Positions 36,559 to 45,641 of a stretch of DNA of 64,000 nt are shown here, piece after piece. The stretch is taken from contig JAEUUC010000009.1 in NCBI GenBank assembly GCA_016787665.1, positions 62,001 through 126,000 on the forward strand, read 5' to 3'. This stretch comes from Cyclobacteriaceae bacterium. Its GTDB lineage: Bacteria; Bacteroidota; Bacteroidia; Cytophagales; Cyclobacteriaceae. The notes beneath the pieces were generated by a model. It worked only from the letters and a program-made list of their open reading frames with translations. It was not told the origin of the DNA and searched no databases. The position numbers and the translations under genes were made by a program. The stretch's first letter is position 1, and each line of letters opens with the position of its first letter.

Positions 36559-37332
36559 TTATAGCTCCAAAGAGCCTTGAAACACCATTTTGGCAGGACC
36601 GGTTACGTAAATATCATAAAAGGTGCCGTCCTGTCGTCTTTTAAACTCCACCTCAAGTTGCCCACCCCGTGACTGGACCCTGACCGGTGAATGGTACCCA
36701 ACAAAACTGGCCGCCAGCGCACAGGCGGTTGCCCCTGTTCCGCTCGACAACGTCTCTTCTTCAACGCCACGCTCGTAGATCCGGAAGGCAATGGTGTTAT
36801 CGGGCAATAGCTCAACAAAATTGGCGTTGGTGCCCGTGGGGTTATACAAGGGGCTGTATCGAATTTTTCGGCCCTCTTCGAACACCGGGTATTGGGGTAA
36901 GCCGGTAACAAACCGCACGTTGTGGGGCGATCCGGTGTTCATAAAGTAATCATCGCCTTTTCGTTCCACGTGTTTCACATCATGTATCTGCATGCGAATG
37001 AGACCGGGTGAAATCACCGTAGCTTCGTGCGGGCCATCGTAGGCATTGAAAATGGTTTTGCCGGCCACCAGTTTGAGATGAGCCGCCAGATCTACGGCCG
37101 AGCGTGAACCGTTACCGCACAAGCTTTGTGTTCCATCGGCATTGAAGTACCGAACATAGAAATCGTAGTTGGCATCGCGCTCAACGTAGATGACGCCATC
37201 GGCACCCACACCAAACCTGCGGTCGCAAAGCCGTCCGATCTGGTCGGTGGTGAGGTTCACATCGCCTGCGCGGTTATCGAAGCAGACAAAATCGTTGCCG
37301 GCCGCCTGATATTTGTAAAAAGAGAGTTTCAC
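36559..37332 (-). CDS. dapF: Diaminopimelate epimerase, second catalytic Cys replaced by Ser
   Basis: A 257-residue DapF. The first base-catalyst motif LCGNGSRS keeps its Cys (Cys72), with YQAAGNDFVCFDNR and FRIYERGVEEETL also standard. The second motif, normally (A/S)CGTG, reads SSGTG: Ser197 (codon AGC at 36742-36744) stands in place of the second catalytic Cys. DapF interconverts LL- and meso-diaminopimelate by a two-thiol mechanism, so activity may be low or altered. The rest of the sequence is intact, so it is not an obvious pseudogene. The DUF4834 gene lies 2 nt upstream on the same strand. Confidence 0.9.
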   Translation of the reverse strand: MKLSFYKYQAAGNDFVCFDNRAGDVNLTTDQIGRLCDRRFGVGADGVIYVERDANYDFYVRYFNADGTQSLCGNGSRSAVDLAAHLKLVAGKTIFNAYDGPHEATVISPGLIRMQIHDVKHVERKGDDYFMNTGSPHNVRFVTGLPQYPVFEEGRKIRYSPLYNPTGTNANFVELLPDNTIAFRIYERGVEEETLSSGTGATACALAASFVGYHSPVRVQSRGGQLEVEFKRRQDGTFYDIYVTGPAKMVFQGSLEL

Positions 37333-37334
37333 GT

Positions 37335-37535
37335 CTACTTTACTTCCTCATAGTCGACATACTCACCACCCTTCACATTTCCTGCAGTGGGTCGCTTGCT
37401 GTGGTTTGCCGGGCGCTGAGGATTACCCCCGGGCGGCTGGCGGTACTGCTGTGACGATGCCCCTGCACGATAGAACAGGCTGGCAAACTTGTAGATCAGA
37501 TATCCGATGAGCGTCAGGACGATTAGCGCTTTCAT
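37335..37535 (-). CDS. DUF4834-type small membrane protein
   Basis: A 66-residue protein from the ATG at 37535 (MKALIVLTLIGYLIYKFASLF). One N-terminal membrane helix is followed by a Pro/Gln/Arg-rich tail that ends in GGEYVDYEEVK, the motif of DUF4834 proteins of Bacteroidota. Function unknown. It is 2 nt from dapF and probably cotranscribed. Confidence 0.75.
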   Translation of the reverse strand: MKALIVLTLIGYLIYKFASLFYRAGASSQQYRQPPGGNPQRPANHSKRPTAGNVKGGEYVDYEEVK

Positions 37536-37656
37536 GTGTACAGAGACGCAAAAGTACAAAATTTAGGTTTCAGCACGGGCTGCCAATTTTAGGCAGATGT
37601 AGGTTTTTGCTTGATTTTAGCTGTGTTTGCGCGCAGATTATGCCCACTTTGCAGAC

Positions 37657-39279
37657 ATGAGGCAATCCGGATCAACCCGAAGGCTCCCCTGGTGGACGTG
37701 GGTGCTGCCCGTCCTGCTGTTTCAACTGGGAACTTTTACGTCAGGGCATTTTCGAATGGCCTCGGGTGCCTCTATTTTTTACCTGACGATGGCAATCGGC
37801 ATTACACTTGGCTCGTGGTGGGGGCCGAGAGTTGCCCTTGCCTTGCTGGTGAGCACCTGGATCAATATGTGGCAGTTCGACATGGCCTTTACGGCTGTTA
37901 ACCTCCTGACCTCACTTCGCGGACCCGCCAGTGTTTTGGTTTCCTGGTTTACCTATCGCAGGCTCTTCGGGGGCGATTGCCGGTTGATTTCGGTCAACCA
38001 ATTGATCGGGTTTATTGCTTTTGGTATCTTCTTACCGATTACACTCAATGCAAGTTTCAAATTCTTTCAAGCGTTTGATGATCCAGACCGGCTTACCATT
38101 TTTCTAAACTTTTGGCTGCCTGACATTCTCACCAACCTCGCGCTCACGATACCTGTTTTATTACTTTTATCACCCTGGCTGATTCAAAAAGATTTGATTT
38201 TGGATGGGCCGACACAAAAAAAAATCCAAATCCCTCAGTACCCAGGTAAATGGTACGAGCTCTTGGTCATGGGTGGTTTACTCGTGGTCTTTCACCTTTT
38301 CCTGCAGTTCGAGCGATTTTGGTTCGTGTTTGGGTTATTCTCCATCTATGCCTCTGTGCGTTTTGGCCTGCGTGTGGTGGCCACATTTAACCTGTACATC
38401 TACATCATTTCCTATATGCTGCCTTACTTTCTCGATCGCCCGGTGCTGACTTCGCCAGAGCGATTCTTTGATACTCAACTGGGCATGTGCCTGCTTTTTT
38501 TGTTCTCGCTGGTTACCGCCCGCATGATGAAAGATGTGCGTTTAACCCGGGAAGCACTTCGCAGGCAAAACGAGTTGTTGGAAAAGACAAACCAATCGTT
38601 GCTGCAAACTAACGTTGAACTGGACCGGTTCGTGTATAGTGTTTCGCACGACCTGAGTGCCCCGCTGAAGTCGATCAAAGGCCTCATTAATCTCAGTCGA
38701 CTGGAGCCGAATTCGATCGAAATCCCTTCGTATCTGCAAAAAATTGAGAAGAGCATTTTGCGGCTGGAGGATTTCATTCGAGAGGTGCTGGACTACTCGC
38801 GCAGCAAACGTGCTGAAGTGAAATACGAGGCCGTTCAACTGAGTCAACTGGTAGACGAAATCCTCCAGGACTTGAAGTACCTGGAACACCTTCCACGTAT
38901 TACGATCAATACGCAATTACAACAGCCCGCTGTTACCACTGATCGTACACGACTAACCATTATCCTCCACAACCTGATTGCCAACGCCATTAAATATCAT
39001 CCCGTTGATTTCCGTGAGAATCCGATGATCACGATCGGAAGTAAACGAGCGGGTGAATCCGTGAAAATTTCGGTATCTGACAACGGGGCTGGCATGCCGC
39101 CTGAAATTCGCGACCGGGTATTTGACATGTTCTTCCGCGGGTCGCAAGATTCCAGCGGCTCGGGGCTTGGACTATACATTGCGCGTGAGGCAGCGGAAAA
39201 AATCCAGGCCTCGCTCGCGGTTGAATCAACCGTGGGCCAGGGATCGACTTTTACGCTTACCCTGCACGCGAATCCTTAG
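37657..39279 (+). CDS. MASE1-domain sensor histidine kinase
   Basis: A 540-residue protein from the ATG at 37657. Residues ~10-290 contain about eight membrane helices of MASE1 type (LYFLTMAIG-like TM pairs, GSWWGPRVALALLVSTW). A short coiled coil follows, then HisKA with the phospho-acceptor His331 (YSVSHDLSAPLKSIKG) and HATPase_c with N box NLIANAIKYHP, G1 DNGAGMPPEIRD, F box and G2 GSGLGLYIA. No response regulator gene is adjacent, so it is an orphan kinase here. The 3' end overlaps the convergent carB by 4 nt. Signal unknown. Confidence 0.88.
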   Translation: MRQSGSTRRLPWWTWVLPVLLFQLGTFTSGHFRMASGASIFYLTMAIGITLGSWWGPRVALALLVSTWINMWQFDMAFTAVNLLTSLRGPASVLVSWFTYRRLFGGDCRLISVNQLIGFIAFGIFLPITLNASFKFFQAFDDPDRLTIFLNFWLPDILTNLALTIPVLLLLSPWLIQKDLILDGPTQKKIQIPQYPGKWYELLVMGGLLVVFHLFLQFERFWFVFGLFSIYASVRFGLRVVATFNLYIYIISYMLPYFLDRPVLTSPERFFDTQLGMCLLFLFSLVTARMMKDVRLTREALRRQNELLEKTNQSLLQTNVELDRFVYSVSHDLSAPLKSIKGLINLSRLEPNSIEIPSYLQKIEKSILRLEDFIREVLDYSRSKRAEVKYEAVQLSQLVDEILQDLKYLEHLPRITINTQLQQPAVTTDRTRLTIILHNLIANAIKYHPVDFRENPMITIGSKRAGESVKISVSDNGAGMPPEIRDRVFDMFFRGSQDSSGSGLGLYIAREAAEKIQASLAVESTVGQGSTFTLTLHANP

Positions 39280-42089
39280 CGGCTCAGGTACAAGTTTCGT
39301 TCTGCGTAGATGTTCAAGAAATAATCATCCATGAGATCATCAATAAAGTAGATGGCCTCACCCGTGGATTTCATTTCGGGACCCAGTTCTTTGTTAACCT
39401 CCGGGAACTTATTGAATGAAAATACGGGCACTTTGATGGCATAACCCTTTTTCCGGGGGTTGAATCGAAAGTCCTTTACCTTATTCTCGCCTAACATCAA
39501 TTTAGTCGCGTAGTTGACGTAGGGCTCATCGTACGACTTGCAGATGAAGGGGACCGTGCGGCTCGCCCGAGGGTTTGCTTCAATCACGTAGACCTTGTCG
39601 TTTTTAATCGCAAACTGAATGTTGATCAGCCCCTTGACTTTCAACGCCTGGGCAATCTTTACCGTGTAGTGCTCCATTTGCTTCACCACAAAATCACCCA
39701 GATTGTACGGGGGCAATACAGCGTATGAATCACCCGAGTGAATACCGGCCGGCTCAATGTGCTGCATGATGCCGATGATATACACATCCTCGCCATCGCA
39801 AATGGCATCCGCTTCCGCTTCAATGGCCCCATCCAGAAAGTGATCGAGCAGTACCTTGTTGTCCGGCAGGTGCTTCCAGATATCGATGATGTGTGACTCC
39901 AACTCCTTCTCGTTGATCACAATTTTCATGCTTTGGCCGCCCAGAACATAAGAGGGGCGAACCAATAGCGGGAAACCAATTTGCTTGGATACCTCAAGAG
40001 CCTCATCCGGATCGGTGGCTACACCAAACTCCGGATACGGAATGCCCAGATCCTTGAGCAGGGTTGAAAACCGCCCGCGGTCTTCCGCCAGGTCAAGTGA
40101 ATCAAAAGAAGTTCCGATGATCTTGATGCCGTACTTGTGCAGCTTCTCAGCCAGTTTGAGCGCGGTTTGGCCGCCCAACTGCACGATTACACCTTCCGGC
40201 TTCTCATGCTGAATGATGTCATACAGATGCTCCCAGAATACCGGTTCAAAGTAAAGCTTGTCTGAAATGTCAAAGTCGGTTGATACAGTTTCGGGGTTGC
40301 AATTGACCATGATGGTTTCGTACCCACACTCCTTTGCCGCCAGCACGCCATGAACGCAGGAGTAGTCGAACTCAATGCCCTGCCCGATGCGATTGGGCCC
40401 CGAACCCAGCACCACCACCTTTTTCTTTTTGCTGACGACTGACTCGTTTTCCTTGTCAAATGTAGAATAATAGTAAGGTGTTTTAGCCGCAAATTCTGCC
40501 GCGCAGGTATCCACTAGTTTATATACCCGCTTAATGCCCAATTCCGTACGCTTCTTGTAGACTTCGCTTTCGTAGCAGTGCAACAAGTGGGCAATCTGGC
40601 GATCGGCAAATCCTTTCTCTTTTGCTTTGCGGAGCAACTCGGTCGGCACGTTATTCAGGTCGTACTCTTCTATTTGTCTTTCCAACTCCACCAATTCTTC
40701 GATTTGCTCGAGGAACCACTTATCAATGTGCGTGAGTTTTTGAATGGTCTTCAGGGGTATGCCAATCTTGATGGCATCGTGAATGTGAAACAGCCGGTTC
40801 CAGGTCGGGTTGGCCAGGCTCTGCACCAGTTCGTCCTGGTTGCGCAGTTCTTTACCATCGGCACCCAATCCGTTTCGCCTGATCTCAAGAGATTGACATG
40901 CCTTCTGCAGCGCCTCCTGGAAGTTTCGGCCGATACCCATCGCCTCGCCCACGGACTTCATCTGAAGGCCGAGTCTGCGATTGGCGCCCTGAAACTTGTC
41001 AAAATTCCACCGTGGGATTTTAACAATCACATAATCGAGAGCCGGCTCGAAATAAGCCGTAGTCGTTCCGGTAATCGCATTCTGTAGTTCATCGAGGTTG
41101 TAGCCGATGGCCAACTTGGCCGCAATTTTGGCTATGGGGTAGCCCGTGGCTTTGGACGCCAGGGCGGAGGAACGCGACACCCGGGGGTTAATTTCAATTC
41201 CGATGATGTCATCCGTATCCGGATTCACCGCGAACTGAACGTTACACCCGCCTGCAAATTTGCCGATGCCATTCATCATTTTGATAGCCAGGTCACGCAT
41301 ATGCTGGTAGACGGTATCGGGCAGCGTCATGGCGGGTGCCACCGTGATGGAATCACCCGTGTGGATACCCATCGGGTCAAAATTCTCAATGGAGCAGATG
41401 ATAATCACGTTGCCCGCGCCATCGCGCAGCAACTCCAATTCGTACTCCTTCCACCCCATGATCGATTGCTCCACCAGCACTTCATGTATGGGGGAAGCGT
41501 GGAGACCGCGGTTAAGGGCTTCGTCAAACTCCTCGGGCTTATCAACAAACCCGCCACCCGTTCCTCCCAAGGTAAAGGAGGGACGAATGACCAAGGGGAA
41601 TCCGATCTCCTGGGCAATCTCTTTGCCCTCTAAAAACGAGGTAGCGGTTGCGCCCCTGCAAACCCCGACACCCAGCTCCAGCATTCGGAGCCTGAATTTC
41701 TCACGATCCTCCGTAGTCTCAATCGCATGGATGTCAACGCCAATGATCTTAACGCCATAGTGATTCCAAATGCCAGCCTTATCGCATTCGATACACAGAT
41801 TTAAGGCCGTTTGCCCCCCCATGGTGGGCAACACGGCATCTACGTGGTGCTGCTCCAGTATCTCCCGAATCGACTTTTTCTCCAAGGGCTTGAGGTAAAC
41901 ATGATCCGCGTTGATCTTGTCGGTCATGATGGTAGCCGGGTTGGAATTGATCAGGATCACTTCAATTCCTTCTTCCCGAAGGCTTCGGGCCGCCTGGGAG
42001 CCTGAATAATCGAATTCGCAAGCCTGACCTATGATGATGGGGCCGCTACCGATTATAAGAACGGAGCGGATGCTTCTGTCTCTGGGCAT
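39276..42089 (-). CDS. carB: Carbamoyl-phosphate synthase large subunit, short form
   Basis: A 937-residue CarB with both ATP-grasp halves: IGSGPIIIGQACEFDYSG, PTMGGQTALNL and LEINPRVSRSSALASKATGYPIA in the first; GSGPNRIGQGIEFDYSC, VQLGGQTALKLAEKL and IEANPRASRTVPFICKS in the second. It ends shortly after the second carbamate-domain core, so the ~130-residue MGS-like allosteric domain of the 1070-residue E. coli enzyme is absent. I recall short CarB proteins in other Bacteroidota, so this is probably natural and not a truncation. Carbamoyl phosphate feeds pyrimidine and arginine synthesis. carA is not in the window. Confidence 0.95.
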   Translation of the reverse strand: MPRDRSIRSVLIIGSGPIIIGQACEFDYSGSQAARSLREEGIEVILINSNPATIMTDKINADHVYLKPLEKKSIREILEQHHVDAVLPTMGGQTALNLCIECDKAGIWNHYGVKIIGVDIHAIETTEDREKFRLRMLELGVGVCRGATATSFLEGKEIAQEIGFPLVIRPSFTLGGTGGGFVDKPEEFDEALNRGLHASPIHEVLVEQSIMGWKEYELELLRDGAGNVIIICSIENFDPMGIHTGDSITVAPAMTLPDTVYQHMRDLAIKMMNGIGKFAGGCNVQFAVNPDTDDIIGIEINPRVSRSSALASKATGYPIAKIAAKLAIGYNLDELQNAITGTTTAYFEPALDYVIVKIPRWNFDKFQGANRRLGLQMKSVGEAMGIGRNFQEALQKACQSLEIRRNGLGADGKELRNQDELVQSLANPTWNRLFHIHDAIKIGIPLKTIQKLTHIDKWFLEQIEELVELERQIEEYDLNNVPTELLRKAKEKGFADRQIAHLLHCYESEVYKKRTELGIKRVYKLVDTCAAEFAAKTPYYYSTFDKENESVVSKKKKVVVLGSGPNRIGQGIEFDYSCVHGVLAAKECGYETIMVNCNPETVSTDFDISDKLYFEPVFWEHLYDIIQHEKPEGVIVQLGGQTALKLAEKLHKYGIKIIGTSFDSLDLAEDRGRFSTLLKDLGIPYPEFGVATDPDEALEVSKQIGFPLLVRPSYVLGGQSMKIVINEKELESHIIDIWKHLPDNKVLLDHFLDGAIEAEADAICDGEDVYIIGIMQHIEPAGIHSGDSYAVLPPYNLGDFVVKQMEHYTVKIAQALKVKGLINIQFAIKNDKVYVIEANPRASRTVPFICKSYDEPYVNYATKLMLGENKVKDFRFNPRKKGYAIKVPVFSFNKFPEVNKELGPEMKSTGEAIYFIDDLMDDYFLNIYAERNLYLSR

Positions 42090-42110
42090 TTCCGGGTGGA
42101 TAAATTGCGC

Positions 42111-42151
42111 AAAAATAAAAACCCTGCGAAGTAAATCGGCACTCCGCAGGG
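42111..42151 (-). terminator. Rho-independent terminator of the secreted metalloprotease gene
   Basis: On the minus strand CCCTGCG and CGCAGGG (plus-strand positions 42145-42151 and 42122-42128) form a stem with a 16-nt loop, followed by a T-rich tract (plus-strand A run at 42111-42120). The stem lies 23 nt past the stop codon at 42175. The same A/T tract contains a -7-like TATTTTTG (minus, 42110-42117) in front of carB. Confidence 0.75.
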
Positions 42152-42174
42152 ATTAAATTCTGATAACGAGCTGG

Positions 42175-45100
42175 CTACCTGATTTTGACCACCTTGCGCA
42201 CCACCTGCCCCCGGTCGGTCTGGAGCCGGACGAGGTACATGCCGTCTGCCCAGCCTGCGGTCGCATAGGTTCGCTTAAAGTTACCGTTGAGGTCGCGGAC
42301 GTCTTCGGAGAGCACCGCCTGCCCCTGAGCATTTACGATCTGGATTTGTACGCTGGTGAGATCGGGCAACGAGAAATCGATGGACACACCCTCGTCACGC
42401 ACAGGGTTGGGGTATACCAGCAGCTGATCGGCTAAAACGGACTCGGGTAGCCCGGTGATGGGGCCTTGAATGCTTAGGTTGTCAATAGCCCAGCCCCAAC
42501 TGTTGATGGCGGCATCGGAGAAAAGACGGAAACGCACCACAATGACATCACCAGCGACTAACGCAGGATTATCGGTGATTTTGATCAGCCGCGATCGGTA
42601 TAAATTTTCACCTGGTGTGCTATTGTTATCAAAGGCCTGTTTCCAGACACTTTGGGCCCCCGCAGCATAGCCATTCACCAAAGGCACCCAGGTCTGCCCG
42701 TTGTCTTCCGATGCTTCCACCAGAACAAAATCCTTGGGCGCTATGCCGATTGTCTCAACTACCGCAATTTCATCGAAGACGATGTAGGGGTTGCTCGCAC
42801 TTACCGTGATCTTCTTTTTCAGCGTGTAGGTGAAATTGGACGTGGACGATAGGCCGAATCCGAGTGGATACGGGTGGGTGGTATGAATAGCTCCGTTGGA
42901 AAATCCTCCGGGCTGAGCAACTGAAAAAAAGTTGCCGGCAAAATCCGTGCTGGTGGTATTGAAGTTATTAATGTATTGCTCGGCTGGGGCAGCAAAATCA
43001 AAAACGGGAATACTGAGGAAGCCAGACGCGGGTAACCGCGTAACGTTGTTCGCACTATCGGTAGCGATGATTCGGTATTGAATTTCATTGCCACTCGCAA
43101 CTCCAGCGACTATCTGGAGGTTGAACGTGTACTCTGTGGCAGGCGGATCAACATCAAAAAGTTGCTCTGTTGGGGTTCCCCCGTTCAGGTTATACTCAAT
43201 CTTCAGTTCGCGAATTCCGCTGGCGTCTGAAGCACGAATGACAAAAGGCACCGTGAAGGTAGTCGCTTGGGGCTGAAGATAGTTATAGTGATCATGCAAC
43301 ACGCGCGGGGGCGTCTCATCGATCTGGATCTTGAGGTTGTCAATAGCCCAGCCCCAACCGGCAGCCAATTGATCGCTATACAGGCGAAACCGGATCACAA
43401 TCACATCACCCGCTGCAAAGGCATTGCGCATGTTGATTGTGCGCGTTCGAAACAATGATGGCTCACCAGTAGCATTGGAGTTATTACCCGAAATGGAACT
43501 GTTGTACCGGGTGAGCCAGGGCCCAAAATCGCGCGAGTCATAGCCCGGTGCGAGCGGCAACCAGGTAACACCACCATCTTTTGATCCTTCAACAATTACA
43601 TAGTCAAAAAAGTCCTGCGAGGGGAAGGTCGATCCCGCTGCACCCGGTTCAACCAATACCACTTCATCAAATTTAAGGGTCGCATCAGCCGCTTTCAGTT
43701 TGATTGGCACACGTAACTGGTAGACCCAGTTGAACTCATCACCGGGGAAGGCATCGCCCTCAGGGTAAGGATGGTCGGTGTGAATGGCTCCATTCAAAAA
43801 TGGAGTGATTTGCCGCACGCCAAACTCCGAATTGCCGAAGAAATCCTGTGCGGCCGTAACCAAATTATTGAAATCGTTCTGATAGCTGCTTTGAGTAGGT
43901 GCCAGACTAACTACATTAACTGAATAAAACGTTGCAAGGCCGGGTACTGCCCGCGTATTGGGCGAAGAAGCCTGATCGGTTGCTTTGACCCGGTATTCGA
44001 TTTTATCACCATTATTCAGGCCGGCAAGGTTAACCGAGGCACGATAGGTTGAATCTGTCCCCGCCACTTTATTCATCGGTAGCGTTTGGTTTGATCCAAG
44101 TATTCCTCCCTGTGTAATCCGGTACTCCAGCAGAACACTCGCTACGCCAATGTTATCGGCCACTTCAGCTTCTATAACCAGCGGGCCAGTGGAAACATTG
44201 GCGAACGGAACAGGTGTGTGCTGAAAGAAGGGGCCGCGCGTATCCGGGCCAACAATAAACTGATTAACAACCTGGATATCGGATTGCCCGGGGCGGATCA
44301 ATTTTCCAGGGTTTGTGAATTCGCGATTCTGGCCAGAATAGCTATCGCGAACTACAATGTAGTAGCTATACTGGGTAGGCAAAACCGAAGGTGACGGTAA
44401 TTGTGCCGAGTAGGTGTCACCACCGGTTAATGTCATGTCGGTTTCAACCTCGGGGCCTCCATTGGCGCGGTAGCGAAGTTTGATTGCGGTGATACCCGAA
44501 CCGGGTGTGCCATCCGAGCCAATGTTTGCGGTAATCGTAATCGGACTCCCAACGGTTTCGGTATCGCGCAGCGCAGTGTGCCGGATATACGGGGCAACCC
44601 AACCCATATCAGCAAAAAGATTTCTCGTTACGGGTCCGGGATCAAGACTGACCTGATCACGATTTAGGGAGGGACGCATGAGTAGATTCGGATCAGTTGA
44701 CGTCACATCCAAATGAGCAATACTAGAACCGGGTTGCCAGCTTGCAGGGGCAAACAACTTTGCTCGTGTGCCCACACCGCCCACCACTGACAAGCCTGGA
44801 TTGTGATTAACGTTATTACTTGTCAAGAATCCGGCCATGGTTGTCGAACTATTGGCAACATTCAATAATCTGGTGTTGGTTGCATTTTCTACTCCCAAAT
44901 CAAAAATGATTGGTACCGGGGTCGATTGTACCCCAAAGTCACCCAATCCACCCTCTAATTCAAATGAATCGGCAAACCCAAGTCCGTGGCAAAGTTCATG
45001 TAACACGACTGTCGTCAGGTGGTACTGATTGGGAGCGGAATTGGCATCAAAACTCCATTGACCCAAATTGGCGTTAAAAAATGCATAGACATCATAGTTG

Positions 45101-45612
45101 TCACCGGTATTCGGGTCTGGGTCTCCGTTTAGTGGTACTCCGGCAAGCTTTTCAGCCAGCGCAACCGGATAGAAAATATTAAGCTTTGGTGCTCCTTGAA
45201 AATTGGCATACGCGTTACCATAAATGGCAGATCCCAATACGTTAGATGCCAACTGTGTCGACCAAACTGCATATACATGCACCGTAACGTCTGATTGCAA
45301 AATCCCCTCCCAAATGTCGACCGCACGTTGGAATGCCGCTTGCGCTTCTAATGTGAACCCGACATAGGTCACTTCAATATTTGCACTCTTGGTTCGGGCG
45401 CCAGACGATAACTTCCGTTGCACATCTTCCGCAATACCGATAAAGGATGGAACGCTAACACCGCTGTGATAGCAAACGACCGGTTTGCTTGGCTTGAGCG
45501 TTCGCACCGGGTAGTCCCCAGCTATGATCGACTGAGCTATTGCGTTTACCGAGGCAACCGCGAAACAGACAGCAACAAAAACTTTTAGAATCGATGAACT
45601 TCTGAACTCCAT
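42175..45612 (-). CDS. Type IX-secreted metalloprotease-like multidomain protein
   Basis: A 1145-residue protein with a signal peptide (VFVAVCFAVASVNAIAQ). The first ~350 residues hold a zinc-protease motif, LHELCHGLGFADSF (His205, His209), of HExxHxxG type. Next come Ig-like/fibronectin-like stretches with the pattern DNIGVASVLLEYRI. Two related modules of ~210 residues follow; each contains NGAIHTxHPYP and WGWAIDNL(K/S)IQ. A C-terminal sorting domain (LLVYPNPVRDEGVSIDFSL ... GMYLVRLQTDRGQVVRKVVKI) is of the type A kind for T9SS. A -7 element TATTTTTG lies on the minus strand at 45629-45636. Substrate unknown. Confidence 0.85.
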   Translation of the reverse strand: MEFRSSSILKVFVAVCFAVASVNAIAQSIIAGDYPVRTLKPSKPVVCYHSGVSVPSFIGIAEDVQRKLSSGARTKSANIEVTYVGFTLEAQAAFQRAVDIWEGILQSDVTVHVYAVWSTQLASNVLGSAIYGNAYANFQGAPKLNIFYPVALAEKLAGVPLNGDPDPNTGDNYDVYAFFNANLGQWSFDANSAPNQYHLTTVVLHELCHGLGFADSFELEGGLGDFGVQSTPVPIIFDLGVENATNTRLLNVANSSTTMAGFLTSNNVNHNPGLSVVGGVGTRAKLFAPASWQPGSSIAHLDVTSTDPNLLMRPSLNRDQVSLDPGPVTRNLFADMGWVAPYIRHTALRDTETVGSPITITANIGSDGTPGSGITAIKLRYRANGGPEVETDMTLTGGDTYSAQLPSPSVLPTQYSYYIVVRDSYSGQNREFTNPGKLIRPGQSDIQVVNQFIVGPDTRGPFFQHTPVPFANVSTGPLVIEAEVADNIGVASVLLEYRITQGGILGSNQTLPMNKVAGTDSTYRASVNLAGLNNGDKIEYRVKATDQASSPNTRAVPGLATFYSVNVVSLAPTQSSYQNDFNNLVTAAQDFFGNSEFGVRQITPFLNGAIHTDHPYPEGDAFPGDEFNWVYQLRVPIKLKAADATLKFDEVVLVEPGAAGSTFPSQDFFDYVIVEGSKDGGVTWLPLAPGYDSRDFGPWLTRYNSSISGNNSNATGEPSLFRTRTINMRNAFAAGDVIVIRFRLYSDQLAAGWGWAIDNLKIQIDETPPRVLHDHYNYLQPQATTFTVPFVIRASDASGIRELKIEYNLNGGTPTEQLFDVDPPATEYTFNLQIVAGVASGNEIQYRIIATDSANNVTRLPASGFLSIPVFDFAAPAEQYINNFNTTSTDFAGNFFSVAQPGGFSNGAIHTTHPYPLGFGLSSTSNFTYTLKKKITVSASNPYIVFDEIAVVETIGIAPKDFVLVEASEDNGQTWVPLVNGYAAGAQSVWKQAFDNNSTPGENLYRSRLIKITDNPALVAGDVIVVRFRLFSDAAINSWGWAIDNLSIQGPITGLPESVLADQLLVYPNPVRDEGVSIDFSLPDLTSVQIQIVNAQGQAVLSEDVRDLNGNFKRTYATAGWADGMYLVRLQTDRGQVVRKVVKIR

Positions 45613-45641
45613 GGGGCACCTTTTTTTACAAAAATACGAAA

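Noticed and set aside
39276..39400. CarB shortened by a frameshift
   Set aside because: No remnant of the missing domain is seen after the stop, and I recall similarly short CarB proteins in this phylum.
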